Of a DNA stretch of 64,000 nt, positions 42,154 to 51,327 are shown piece after piece. Position 1 is the first letter of the stretch. Every line of letters begins with the position of its first letter. Where the stretch lies: positions 62,001 through 126,000 of the forward strand of contig JAIVFI010000009.1 in assembly GCA_025558095.1 (NCBI GenBank), in the 5' to 3' direction. Source of the DNA: Hyaloraphidium curvatum. Lineage: Eukaryota > Monoblepharomycota > Hyaloraphidiomycetes > Hyaloraphidiales > Hyaloraphidiaceae. Both the position numbers and the translations under genes were made by a program. The notes beneath the pieces were generated by a model. The model ran no database searches. It was given only the letters and a program-made list of their open reading frames with translations, and was not told where the DNA came from.

Positions 42154-42321
42154 TCAAGCGGACCTCGGTCCAGGCGCCACCCGCCCTCTCCCGCGCAAGT
42201 TCAACACCGAGTACGTCGCCGCAAACAGCACGAACCACCCCCCGATGCACGCCTCGAGCACCGCCCACCATCCCGGCAGGCCGTCCCCGTGCGGCCTGGT
42301 GAGCGTCGCCGCCACGCTGAC
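42154..42321 (-). pseudogene. 3' fragment of the UNC93-like transporter gene
   Basis: About 168 bp matching the end of the intact transporter (52918-53084): the frame reads SVAATLTRPHGDG, then ACIGGWFVLFAATYSVL and the identical C-terminus RVAPGPRSA and stop (42154-42156). Homology stops abruptly at 42321, where microprotein intron/exon sequence begins. There is no start or upstream membrane domain. Confidence 0.85.
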
Positions 42322-42476
42322 TCTCTTCTGCGACCCCAAGGGGGAGGCTGCGGCCGTCACGTCGCCGGTGTCGCCGCCAGCGTCAAGCCTGCGGACCGCT
42401 GCATGCACGTCTCCTGGCCAGACATGCCCAAGCCGGCGCAGCAGCAGCAGGCGAAGGCCATCGCCGGGCACTGAGC
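42322..42476 (+). pseudogene. Orphan second exon of the Cys microprotein
   Basis: After GACCCCAAG the sequence reads GGGGAGGCTGCGGCCGTCAC and on to GCCATCGCCGGGCACTGA, the complete exon 2 (GGCGRHVAGV ... AIAGH, with one extra Gln in the Gln run). Exon 1 is missing: directly upstream is the truncated UNC93-like fragment on the other strand. The 3' flank to about 42700 is also conserved. Confidence 0.82.
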
Positions 42477-42971
42477 CGGTCATGGCCGGCCCTGCCGGAC
42501 ACCTCGGACGGACTGCCGGCGACATCCACAGACATTGCTTGAACATTGCGCACCGATGGAGGCGCCCAGGAGCCTGCTCTCCGCCGCGAACCTGGATTCC
42601 GGTACCCTCTTCTTCGCAACTCCACGTAGAACTCTTGCCGCCCTCGGGCCGCATCCACACTTGTAGATACCCACTAGATCTCTCTGTCGCACCCAACTGC
42701 TTTGAGCCGTCCGAATGACCACTAATGGCCTCCCAGGCCCCCGTACATGGCCGGGAGCGGCAGGGGCCGGACTCGGACCAAGATAATAGTCGAAGATGTA
42801 TTGATGCGAGCCCCCGAGATACTCGTATTTCGCCGCCTCCTCCTCCCGACGCGTCCAAAACCTCCTCTTGAAGTGCATATACCGAACCTTTCGGACGTTG
42901 ACGAGTTCGAATACGAGCCGCGACAGGAGCAGACTTCCCAAGCCGAACTCACCTCCGACTGGATAAGCACT

Positions 42972-43615
42972 TCAAGTAGCCGCATCGCAGCAGCCAGCCC
43001 ACAACCCCACGGCCGGAATGGAGCACGACCCCGACCCGCTGCCCACCTGGCCCGTCGAAGGATCGCAGCTCAGCTTGACGCCGTTCGTGATGGTCAGGGC
43101 CGCCGACGTCCCGTCGACGCATTGATGTTTCGGGCCGCAGATGAGGTTCAGCCCGGCCACGGGGACGCAGCAGCCACTGTAGCACGCGCCCGGGGAGGAG
43201 GTGGCACCGGTGGGTGCGAGGGCGCCCGTGGCCGTGTCGCAGCCGCGCCAGATGGAAGAACCGGTAGCACACTGCACCGTGGCGCCCCAGCTGACTGCTT
43301 GGGAATCCGTGCAGGCGGGCTCCGCCGTGACGTAGCGGCGGTAGAGTGATCTCGCCCCATGGCCGTTGTGGACCACGCAGGCGACATGACCTTCCGGCGT
43401 ACCGGGGAACCCGAGCTCGCAAAACGAGGCATCATCGCACGAGGAGCAGCTGCGGGTGAACAGGACGCGAGCGAAGGCCGCGTTCTGAACTGGGCTGCAC
43501 GGGGGATCAGTGGGAAGCGCAGAGCAGCGCGCCCGCGGGTCGCCGCCCACCTCCCGGCCACGAGGGCGCTGAGCGCGACAAGTAGGACTAGGGCAGACGC
43601 GATCTTGGCCGCCAT
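42972..43615 (-). CDS. Small secreted Cys-rich protein
   Basis: Exons 43615-43551 and 43494-42972 give 195 aa. The 56-nt intron (GTGGGC...GTGCAG with CTGAT) joins the signal peptide (MAAKIASALVLLVALSALVAG) to SPVQNAAFARVLF in frame. The mature protein has about 16 Cys, many in pairs (SCSSCDDASFC, YSGCCVPVAG, CGPKHQC, WAGCC). The tail GLNLICG..QCVDGT...ITNGVKLSC...GSGSCSIPAVGLWAGCC looks like two tandem Cys modules. No family is recognised. Fungal secreted proteins of this size and Cys content are often wall-surface or effector-type; that is context only. Confidence 0.7.
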
Positions 43616-44029
43616 TTGCGCAGCTGGTTGGGTTCTCGGGTGTGTCCTCAGAGCGATCCTGGAAAGTGTCCTCGTTGCGTCCTTGCCGTCGCCCCATTTG
43701 GCCTCCAACGCATCCCGCCGGCTTCCCGGGCCTACAGATCACCACCATCAATGCACAAGGACATTCTGTTCGATGTCATGCACCGGCTTGGCGCTCCGTG
43801 CGACGATCGGTTGCTGACGGGCGGAAGGCCGGGCGGCTTACCCGCCTGCGCCAAAACCAGAATCTCCACTTGCCGATTTGGGGGCACCTCGTCGCATTCT
43901 GATCTGCTCCGATCCGGTATCTCCGCGTCGTCGTACATTCGAGTTGCTCTCGGATGCCGCGTCCACGGCGGCATCCTCACGTCGCTTGCTCCCGTCGACC
44001 CTCTCCGTGGCCCCCGCAAAAAGCAACCC
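43616..44029. other. Intergenic, no gene recognised
   Basis: About 410 bp between the start of the small secreted protein (-) and the 3' end of the fusion enzyme (-). It should hold the former's promoter. No open frame with recognisable content. Confidence 0.45.
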
Positions 44030-46018
44030 CTAGATCGCTATCCTCCGCGGCAAAAACGCCCGCACCACCATCTCCGCCTCCCCCAGATCCACATCCGGCT
44101 CCGCGTTCGCGGCGCTCTTGTGCCGGTGGTCGTACGCCCAGAACCGCAGCAGCAGATCCTGCCCCGCCCTCTCCTCCGCCGTCAGCACGTGGTCCAGGTC
44201 GCCGTTGAGCAGCGGGGAGAAGGAGTGGTACCGCAGGACGTACGAGACCTCGGGGGGAAGATGCGGGGCGAGGCGGAGGTGCGCGACGTCGTCGTGGCCG
44301 AACTGCGTCTCGATGGCGGCCAGCCCGCGGCCGGCGAGGGAAGCGAGTGTTTCGCGGGATGCGGGCCGGCCGTCGACGAACAGGGCGTCGTTGGTGCACA
44401 CCACGTTTGCCGGGTCCTCCCCGTCCAGCAGCGCCACCTTGCCGACGTCGTGGTACAGCGCCAGGAACAGCAGCCGCGGGTCGGTCACGCCGTCCTTTTG
44501 CATGGCTTCGAACACCTGCAGCCCGTGGACGTACCCCGACAGGCCCATGAGGGAGTTGTCCGAGTCGTCCGTGACGTTCTTGAGCGCGAGGAAGGCGTCC
44601 CACGGGTCGACGTCGGGGCCGAGGGCGAGCCGCGAGGACCATTTCGCGCGCAGGGCGGCGATGGAGGCGGGGGTCTGCAGCCGGTGGCGGTCGTAGATCT
44701 CGGCGGCGCGGGCGGCGAATGCCTGCTGCTCCGCGGGGGGCAGGCGCGGGGGGTTGCGCCGGGCGGCCTGTTCGATGACTTCGCGCTGCGGGAGGTCCGC
44801 AGGGTTGGATTGGGCGAGCACGAGGGCGGCGCGGAAGGCAGCGGGGTGGGTGGTGGTGTTTGCGGGGGCCGGTGCCGGGCCGCCGGAGCGGGCGAGGCGC
44901 AGGGCATGGGCGGCGCGGTGGCCCGGGGCGGCGGCCGCGGCCCAGTAGTTCGTTGATTTCTCGGCTCCGCCGGGGCGCAGTTTGTCGAAGGAGCGCGTGT
45001 CCGTGTGCACGATGGGGGCCGCGTGGAGCACCGCGCACGGGTCCACGGGGCGGTCCAACGCAACATTGTGGTTTTCCACGTACGAGGGCAGGGTCTTTCG
45101 GGGCACGTCGGTGTTGAGGCCCATCGGGCCGCCCGTGGCGTTGGCCGCCAAGGCGGCGACGAACTCGGGGTTGGGCACGCGGCGCGAGCGCACGGGGAAT
45201 GCGGCGGCGCGGGGCAGCGGCTCGCGCTCCAGCACCGTGCGGTCCAGGTAGTCCGCCGCCGCCGAGCAGAAGACATGGTCCATCTTCCTGGCCGACGCCA
45301 GCGCCGCCTCGGGGACCGGGGAGAGCACGGTGCGGTGGCAGTGCGCCCAGAACCCGGCGGTGAAGAGGGGCGCCATGACCTCGACGATGAAAGCGGGGCC
45401 CACCTCCCATGTGGCAGTGCGGCGCTCGTCGGCCCACAGGTGCTGGAAGGGCGTCTGCTGGCGCTCCGCGGCGGGGTGGCGCGCGATTGACGGCTGCGAG
45501 AGCGGCGCCCGCGAAAGCAGTGCCGAGGCCAGCATCGCCGAGAGGTTGAAGTTGTCGCGCCCAAAGGCCATGTCCGCGTCCAGGCACCAGACAAAATCGA
45601 ACGACGAGGCCAGCTGCGGCGTCACCGCGGCCTTCCAGAAGGCGGGTTTGCCGACGGGCAGCTCGTACGTGCCGGCGACGAGCTCCTCCACGCGGGCCTC
45701 GTGCACTGCGATCTCGAGCGCCTTTGCGGCGGCGGGGCCCTCGAACGAGTTGAGCGCGAACCGCACCGCCGTGCCCCTGTACGACGCCATCTGGGCCACG
45801 AAGGCGCGGCGCTCGGCGTGCGGCACGGCGGACGCGATGAGCACGCGGATCGGCGGGTCCATCGGCGGGGCGGGAGGGTTCGTGGCGGGGCCGGGCAGCA
45901 CGTCGGGCAAGCGGGGCGACGTTCCCCCCGGGACGGCCCCGCCGAGCAGCAGCACCGAAGCCGCCAGAAGGCACGCCGCCGCGATGGCCCGCCCGGCCGG
46001 CGGCCGCGGGGAGCCCAT
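44030..46018 (-). CDS. DUF707-like glycosyltransferase domain fused to a myo-inositol oxygenase (MIOX) domain
   Basis: Single exon, 662 aa. ATG 46018 is followed by a signal anchor (AIAAACLLAASVLLLGG), suggesting a lumenal type II membrane protein. Residues ~60-330 resemble DUF707: FDFVWCLDADMAFG (DxD-like), SQPSIARH, and VGPAFIVEVMAPLFTAGFW, close to the EIMAPVFSRAAW signature. Residues ~455-650 match MIOX with every di-iron ligand position filled: GYVHGLQ (His), LYHDVGK (His-Asp), FGHDD (His), LRYHSF (His) and WAYDH (Asp). MIOX converts myo-inositol plus O2 to D-glucuronate; MIOX enzymes are normally cytosolic and stand-alone. The start lies 79 bp from that of the divergent UDP-galactopyranose mutase. 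I know no described protein with this pairing. Confidence 0.82.
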   Translation of the reverse strand: MGSPRPPAGRAIAAACLLAASVLLLGGAVPGGTSPRLPDVLPGPATNPPAPPMDPPIRVLIASAVPHAERRAFVAQMASYRGTAVRFALNSFEGPAAAKALEIAVHEARVEELVAGTYELPVGKPAFWKAAVTPQLASSFDFVWCLDADMAFGRDNFNLSAMLASALLSRAPLSQPSIARHPAAERQQTPFQHLWADERRTATWEVGPAFIVEVMAPLFTAGFWAHCHRTVLSPVPEAALASARKMDHVFCSAAADYLDRTVLEREPLPRAAAFPVRSRRVPNPEFVAALAANATGGPMGLNTDVPRKTLPSYVENHNVALDRPVDPCAVLHAAPIVHTDTRSFDKLRPGGAEKSTNYWAAAAAPGHRAAHALRLARSGGPAPAPANTTTHPAAFRAALVLAQSNPADLPQREVIEQAARRNPPRLPPAEQQAFAARAAEIYDRHRLQTPASIAALRAKWSSRLALGPDVDPWDAFLALKNVTDDSDNSLMGLSGYVHGLQVFEAMQKDGVTDPRLLFLALYHDVGKVALLDGEDPANVVCTNDALFVDGRPASRETLASLAGRGLAAIETQFGHDDVAHLRLAPHLPPEVSYVLRYHSFSPLLNGDLDHVLTAEERAGQDLLLRFWAYDHRHKSAANAEPDVDLGEAEMVVRAFLPRRIAI

Positions 46019-46097
46019 CGGGCCCTCGCAGCGCGCAGGGGAAGGCCAAGGGATTGGACCCATTGCCGCCCGCCTACCCGCCAATCCCCGGGAGGCC
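46019..46097. promoter_or_regulatory. Putative bidirectional promoter of the MIOX-fusion and UGM genes
   Basis: Only 79 bp separate the two divergent start codons, so promoter elements must be shared or overlap the opposite leader. The sequence is GC-rich (GCAGCGCGCAGGGGAAGG...); no known factor site is recognised. Confidence 0.45.
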
Positions 46098-47558
46098 ATG
46101 GGACCGGCCATCGTGATCCTGGGGGCGGGCCCGGCGGGCCTCGGTGCCGCCTCCGCGCTCTCTGCCCTCGGCGACGCCGCCCCTCCCTGGCTGCTCCTCG
46201 AAACCTCGGACTCCCCCGGCGGCCTCGCTTCCACCGACGCGACCCCCGAGGGCTTCTTCTTCGACCGGGGCGGCCACGTGATCTTCTCGCACTGCCGCGA
46301 ATTTGACGCCGCGCTGGACGCCGCCCTGCCGCGGGGGGAGGACTGGCGGTGGCACGCGCGGGCGTCGGCGGTCCGGTGCAATGGCAGCTGGGTGCCGTAT
46401 CCGTTCCAGAACAACGTGGCGGCGCTGCCGGAAAAGGAGAGGGAGGAGTGCATTGCCGGGATGGTGGAGGCGCTCGAGGCGCGGCGGGAGCGGGAGAAGG
46501 CGGGCAAGGCGGGGCCCCCAGCCGATTTCGACGAGCTGATCCTGCGCACCATGGGTCGCGGCATCGCGGACCTCTTCATGCGCCCGTACAACGCCAAGGT
46601 GTGGACCGTGCCCCCCTCCGCCATGTCGTGCTCCTGGATCGGCGAGCGCGTGGCGGTCCCCGACCTCGCGGGCGCGGTGGCCGCCGCGAGGGAGGGCAGG
46701 CTGGATCCGGGGTGGGGACCCAATGCGCGGTTCAGGTTCCCAGCGAGGGGGGGCACGGGGGCCATTTGGAAGGGGGTGGCGGGGAAGTTGGACCAGAGGA
46801 GGGTGAGGTACGGGTGCCGCTTGGTGCGCGTTGACACCGAGGCCCGGAAACTGGTGCTCGCCGACGGCACTTCGCTCGGGTACCAACGGCTCATCAGCAC
46901 GGTACCGCTCGACACCCTGGTTGGGATGCTCCACCCCCCGCGCCCGGACCTCTCCGCCGCCTCCTCCCGCCTGGTGCGCACGACCGTGCACGTCGTCGGC
47001 CTGGGCATCCGCGGCCGCCCGCCGCCGGAGATCGCCGCCGCATGCTGGCTCTACTTCCCCGACCCGCAGGTGCCCTTCTACCGCGCCACCGTGTTCTCCA
47101 ACTACTCGGAGCACAATGTGCCGCCTGAGGAGACCTTCCTCCCGACCCTGATGGTCGCCGACGGCTCACCACCCGACCCGGAACCGCGCCCGGGACCGTA
47201 CTGGTCCCTCATGCTCGAGATCCCCTCCCTCCCCTCCTCCCCACCCCCGGCGGACCTCATCCCTCGCGCCGTGTCCGGCGCCATCCACACCGGCATCCTC
47301 CCCCCCTCTTCCTCCCTGGTATCCCTGCACTCCCTCGCCCTCCCGCACGGGTACCCCGTCCCCACCCTCTCCCGCGACTCGGCTCTGGAAACCGTGATCC
47401 CCGCGCTTGCAGATTTTGGGATCGCGGGGGTCGGCAGGTTCGGGGGGTGGAGATACGAGCTGGGGAACCAGGACCATGCGTTCGGGGAGGGGTGGGCGGC
47501 GGCGCGGGGGGCGGTGGAGGGGATGAGGCGGGAGGCGGGGCCGATGGAGGCCGGGTGA
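46098..47558 (+). CDS. glfA: UDP-galactopyranose mutase
   Basis: Single exon, 486 aa. ATG 46098 is chosen because it directly opens the FAD-binding Rossmann segment (VILGAGPAGLGAASAL). The open frame extends far upstream only as an antisense shadow of the fusion gene. The match to fungal UgmA/GlfA is continuous: SPGGLASTDATPEGF, GGHVIFSH, WVPYPFQNN, IADLFMRPYNAKVW, WGPNARFRFPARGGTG, a GY.RLISTVPLD strand and the C-terminal GRFGGWRYELGNQDH. The enzyme uses reduced FAD to interconvert UDP-Galp and UDP-Galf, the donor for galactofuranose in fungal wall glycans. The length fits the ~500-aa eukaryotic class. Confidence 0.96.
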   Translation: MGPAIVILGAGPAGLGAASALSALGDAAPPWLLLETSDSPGGLASTDATPEGFFFDRGGHVIFSHCREFDAALDAALPRGEDWRWHARASAVRCNGSWVPYPFQNNVAALPEKEREECIAGMVEALEARREREKAGKAGPPADFDELILRTMGRGIADLFMRPYNAKVWTVPPSAMSCSWIGERVAVPDLAGAVAAAREGRLDPGWGPNARFRFPARGGTGAIWKGVAGKLDQRRVRYGCRLVRVDTEARKLVLADGTSLGYQRLISTVPLDTLVGMLHPPRPDLSAASSRLVRTTVHVVGLGIRGRPPPEIAAACWLYFPDPQVPFYRATVFSNYSEHNVPPEETFLPTLMVADGSPPDPEPRPGPYWSLMLEIPSLPSSPPPADLIPRAVSGAIHTGILPPSSSLVSLHSLALPHGYPVPTLSRDSALETVIPALADFGIAGVGRFGGWRYELGNQDHAFGEGWAAARGAVEGMRREAGPMEAG

Positions 47559-47788
47559 GGAGGGCGGGAGGGGATCAGGGCGGATGCGGGTATCCGAGCA
47601 GATGCATGTTCTGTATTGAATAGCGATGATGGATTGATCCACGAACGAAGAAGCGTGATCAGATCCGAGGTTGATCCGTGGACGACGTACGGACGGCCGG
47701 CCGTGTGCCGCCAACCGCGAACCGCACGGGCCAACCGCCCCAACCGTCGCCCCGCCGCGCCCGGCACGCGCCCTGATCCGCCGCCGAA

Positions 47789-49439
47789 ATGCACCTCTAC
47801 GGCGGGTCCGCGCCGCCGCCCGCGCCGCACGCGCGAATGCTGTCGCTGCTGTCGGCCATCGGCGAAACGACGCCCGCCGCGCAGCCCCCGCCCGCACGCG
47901 CCCACGCGCACGGCGAAGGCCCGAGACGCGCGGGAAACGGGCACGCTGCGGAAAGCGCCTCCGGCGGGCCGCGGCAGGAGGCGTCCAAGCCCAGCGGCCC
48001 CCCCGCTTCGGGCGTCCAACCCGCCGCCCGCACCGCCCCCGCGCCCCACTCGGATCCCCGGCCGCGCCGCACGCCCTCGCTCATCCGCCCCCCCGGCCCG
48101 CCGCATGAATTACCGAGGACCCACGGGGGGGCGGGAGGGGACGGGTTCGTGGGCGAGGCGGCGTTCGCGGGGGCGGGGATGAAGAGGCGCAAGAGGAGGG
48201 GGGAGCCGGGGGATGCGAGGCGGTGGTGGGTGGCTCGGGCCGGCTGTGATCATCTGGGGCATTGCGGAGTTGCTGACGGGGAATTTGGGCAGGGCGTGTC
48301 CCGAGCCGGGCTGCTCGAGCGTGGGTTTCTCGCCGCTCGTCTCTCTGCGCTCCGCGTCCCAACTGATCTCCCCTGCCGATTTCCCTCCAATTTGCCCCTC
48401 GACCCGTCCCCCCTCCAGTCCTTCGAGCGCCGGTACGACCTCGAGCGCCACTCCTGGGTGCACCGCGCCGACCGCCCGTTCACCTGCAACGACTGCGGCA
48501 AGGCCTTCATCCGGCAGGACTACCTCAACAAGCACCCGTGCCCCGGACCGCTGGCGCCCGAGCAGGCGGGCAAGAGGCGGTGGGTTCTCGTCGCGTGCGT
48601 TGCAGGGTCGGATCGGGCTGATTTCGGTGGATGCGGGCAGGAGGAAATCGGCGCCGGCGGGAAGGTCGCCCGCCGGTCTCTCGCCCGCGTCGGGGTCGGC
48701 GTCGCCCCCCGTGCGCCCCGCGGCGATCGCCAAGCCCGGGCTCGCGCAGGCGGCGTCGGCGTTCACATCGCGGGCGACGCTGTTTGACGGGCCGGCGGAC
48801 GACGGGGAGGAGGAGGGGTCGTCGGACGTGGATGACGACGGGGAGGTAGAGTACGACGCCGAGATGGACGAGAGGGAGGGGGCGCGGATGGAGGTGGTGG
48901 AGGTGGAGCGGACGGAGGACTACAGCCGGCGCGCCTCTCTCGAGCCCTCGGACAAGCAGGCTTTCGACCCTCGGCGCGGGATCCCCGCTCCCGCCCTCCC
49001 CACCCCGCAACCCATCAGCACCCCGCGCGACCTCCCGACCTCGCACCTCCCCGCCATCCGCCTCCCCTCCCCCGAGATCGCGATCGCCCCGCGCTCGCGC
49101 GCCTCCAGCACCGCCCGCTCCCCCCTCCAGGACTTCCTCCTCTTCGAGCCCCCCGTCCCCACGGACTTCCCCGCCCTCCTCGGCACCCCCCACCCGCGCA
49201 CGCGCTCCGCATCCGGCAGCCCCCTCGCGGCCCCGCAGGGCGATCACCCCCACGACGCGATGGCGTGCGCCGCGCGCGCGCGGGACCTCGAGGAGCGGCT
49301 GCGCGCCTCCGAGGCGCGGTGCCAGCAGCTCGGGGCGCTGCTGATCCAGGCGCGGAGCGAGGCGAGCGCGTGGAAGCAGAGCAGCGCGTACCACCAGCGC
49401 AAGGCGGCCGAGGCCGGGGTTGGGGAGGGAGCGAGGTGA
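47789..49439 (+). CDS. C2H2 zinc-finger transcription factor
   Basis: Four exons (47789-48225, 48293-48320, 48419-48579, 48641-49439) give 474 aa; introns of 67, 98 and 61 nt all start GTGGGT. The 28-nt second exon supplies ACPEPGCSS. Joined to SFERRYDLERHSWVH it makes a perfect C-x4-C-x3-F-x5-L-x2-H-x3-H finger that is invisible in any single frame. A second finger follows: FTCNDCGKAFIRQDYLNKH with a terminal Cys in place of the last His. A basic stretch precedes the fingers (MKRRKRRGE). A highly acidic region (DDGEEEGSSDVDDDGEVEYD) follows, and the C-terminus has a coiled coil (ARDLEERLRASEARCQQLGALL). Likely a nuclear sequence-specific regulator. Targets unknown. Confidence 0.85.
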
Positions 49440-49690
49440 TCGGGGCGCGCGGGGGGATCTGGGGGAATCTTGGGGTGGCGCAAAAGGGTGATGCGGATGG
49501 AGAGAGATGATACCGTTATTCCTTGATGCTGTACAGCGGTTTCCTAGCCCGCCGTTCGGCGATTGGGTGCTCCGACGGGGTGCACCGGCACCGCGCTGGA
49601 CCCGTGAACGGCCCACCACCACCCCACGGACTCCCCACCGCCCCCGCGCCGGCTTCCGGCGGCCGATGCGGCGCGCGCCCCGTGCTTAGG

Positions 49691-50916
49691 ATGGCCAAGT
49701 TCGAGCTGAAGCTGCCCGCGCTGTTCGGCGGCGGCGGCGCGCCGCCGGCCGGCAAGCGCGCCGCGCGCAAGGGCCCGCGCCTGCCGCGCGACCTCCCCGT
49801 CGCAAAGTACCCGCCCGGCCTCAGGGGGAAGATGGCCAAGGAGGCCGTGCAGGGGCTGGGCGAGCTGATCGGCACCGTGCTGTTCCTGTTCTGCGGCTTC
49901 GGCGCGCTCGAGTCGGCCGCGACCATCGAGGCAAACGCCGGCATGACCAACCTGACCGTGGCCTTCGGCTTCGGCATCGGGCTGCTCGTCAACTGTGCGT
50001 GCCTTTTTTGCCGCCCCCGGGCCCGCGTGATGGGCACGCCCTGACCTCCCCGCCGCACTTCTAGGCTGGGTCTTCTTCCGCTTCACCGGCGGCCTCTTCA
50101 ACCCCGCGCTCACCTTCGCCGTCTTCGCCTCGAACCCGCGCACCTTCGGCTGGCGCCGCTTCATCATCTACACCGCCGCCCAGCTCGCCGGCGGGATCGC
50201 CGCCGCGGCCATGGCCGACGCGTGCTTCCCGACCAACAACGTCGTCACGGTCAACTTCCCCGACAACGGCACGACGGCGGGGCAGGCCACGGTGCTCGAG
50301 CTCATCGGGACGTATCTGCTCACGAGCGTGGTGCTCATGGGCGCCGTCGAAAAGAGCAGGTGCGACGCGCTGCCCTGCCCGCCTCCTCCGTCCCGATCCC
50401 CAACGCCCACCTTCCTCCAGGGCCACGTTCCTCGCGCCCCTCGCCATCGGCCTCACGCTCTTCGTCGTCGTCCTCATCCTGAACCCCTTCACGACCTCGG
50501 CCATCAACCCCGCCAAGGCCCTCGGCAGCGCCGTCGTCTCGGGCTTCTGGCTCAACCACTGGGTGTACTGGGTCGGCCCCTGTGTGTCCTTTTCCCTCGC
50601 TCCCTCCCGCTCCGGATCCGCTGACCGTTCCCCGTCCGTTTCCGCAGACTCGGGCGCCCTCCTCGCCGTCCTCTTCCACACCGCCCTCCGCATGCTCGAC
50701 TACCAATCCATGAACGGCGGCGTGGACGACTTTGACTTCACCGCGCTGCGCCCCGCCGAGCCCGGGCCGGGGGAAGACGAGGACGAGCTGATCGCCCCCG
50801 AGGCGGACGAGGAGGCCGACGCGGAGCCCAAGGCGCGGCAGGCGGGGCAGCCGGGGAAGAGGGAGGCAGGAGGGGAGAGCGCGGTGGGGCTGCTGGATGA
50901 TGCGGCGGAGGCGTAA
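49691..50916 (+). CDS. Aquaporin (major intrinsic protein)
   Basis: Four exons (49691-49994, 50065-50359, 50421-50581, 50648-50916) give 342 aa; introns are 70, 61 and 66 nt. Six membrane helices and two pore half-helices are visible: ELIGTVLFLFCGFGALES, TVAFGFGIGLLVNCWVFF, GLFNPALTF (first NPA box), IIYTAAQLAGGIAAAAM, VLELIGTYLLTSVVLMGAV, FLAPLAIGLTLFVVVLIL, SAINPAKALG (second NPA box) and VYWVGPYSGALLAVLFH. The selectivity-filter Arg usually following the second NPA is Lys. The N-terminus is basic; the C-terminus is long and acidic (EDEDELIAPEADEEADAE). Probably a water channel; the NPA-K change leaves solute preference open. Confidence 0.9.
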
Positions 50917-51327
50917 GGGGGGGTGGAGGATGTACAGGGGATCGGGAGTTGGGTGCTATATTATGCCGCGTTCACAAGTCAACCTGGGCTGGGGGGCTGG
51001 CCGTGGGGCGATTGAGACACCGGTATGCTCCGATGGTAGCGCGGCGGCCGTGTTGCCTTGATCCGCGAGGGCGGCCGTCTCTTGGGTTGGTGGGAGGTGT
51101 CGGGATTTGCGTGCAGGCGATCTGGGTCCGCCAGGGAAACACGCGGAGCGTAAAAACAGCCATCCAAAGCGTCTTGCATGGCCAAATATGCTGGCATTTC
51201 CTCCCTTTTGCCTGTTTGGCGCACCTTGGCGTCAGCACCGGTTTAGGCCTGTGCGAGCATCCCAAAACACCGCCTTCGGACCCCCGAAGCGCCGAGTAAA
51301 CACACACCTCCGAGCCATCCGCCCGCC
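50917..51327. other. Intergenic, no gene recognised
   Basis: About 410 bp between two plus-strand genes. It contains the aquaporin 3' end and the presumed UNC93-like promoter. Short antisense frames have no recognisable content. Confidence 0.45.

Larger units (their letters stand above)
39460..42325. repeat. Left arm of a ~3 kb inverted segmental duplication
   Basis: Read left to right this arm holds the SDR (+), a decayed Cys-gene copy (+), the intact Cys microprotein gene (+), about 170 bp of shared flank, and the 3' end of the UNC93-like gene (-). The right arm (about 52918-55870) holds the same items in exact mirror order and orientation. Parts such as 41442-41890 against 53360-53803 are nearly identical, whereas the SDR genes have diverged. 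The arms lie about 10.6 kb apart. The outer ends were placed where similarity fades and are approximate. Confidence 0.88.
41681..42971. other. Duplication debris between the microprotein gene and the next gene
   Basis: In order: 41681-41890, 3' flank of the microprotein gene; 41890-42064, spacer shared with 53170-53360; 42064-42321, UNC93-like 3' end on the minus strand; 42322-42476, orphan microprotein exon 2; 42477-42700, another copy of its 3' flank; and about 270 bp that I cannot assign. Confidence 0.6.

Noticed and set aside
42747-43349. 200-codon plus-strand frame
   Set aside because: Mostly antisense of the small secreted Cys-rich gene; no recognisable domain.
45330-46097. 256-codon upstream extension of the UGM frame
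   Set aside because: The Rossmann motif starts within a few residues of ATG 46098 as in known UGMs; upstream sequence is antisense to the MIOX-fusion gene.
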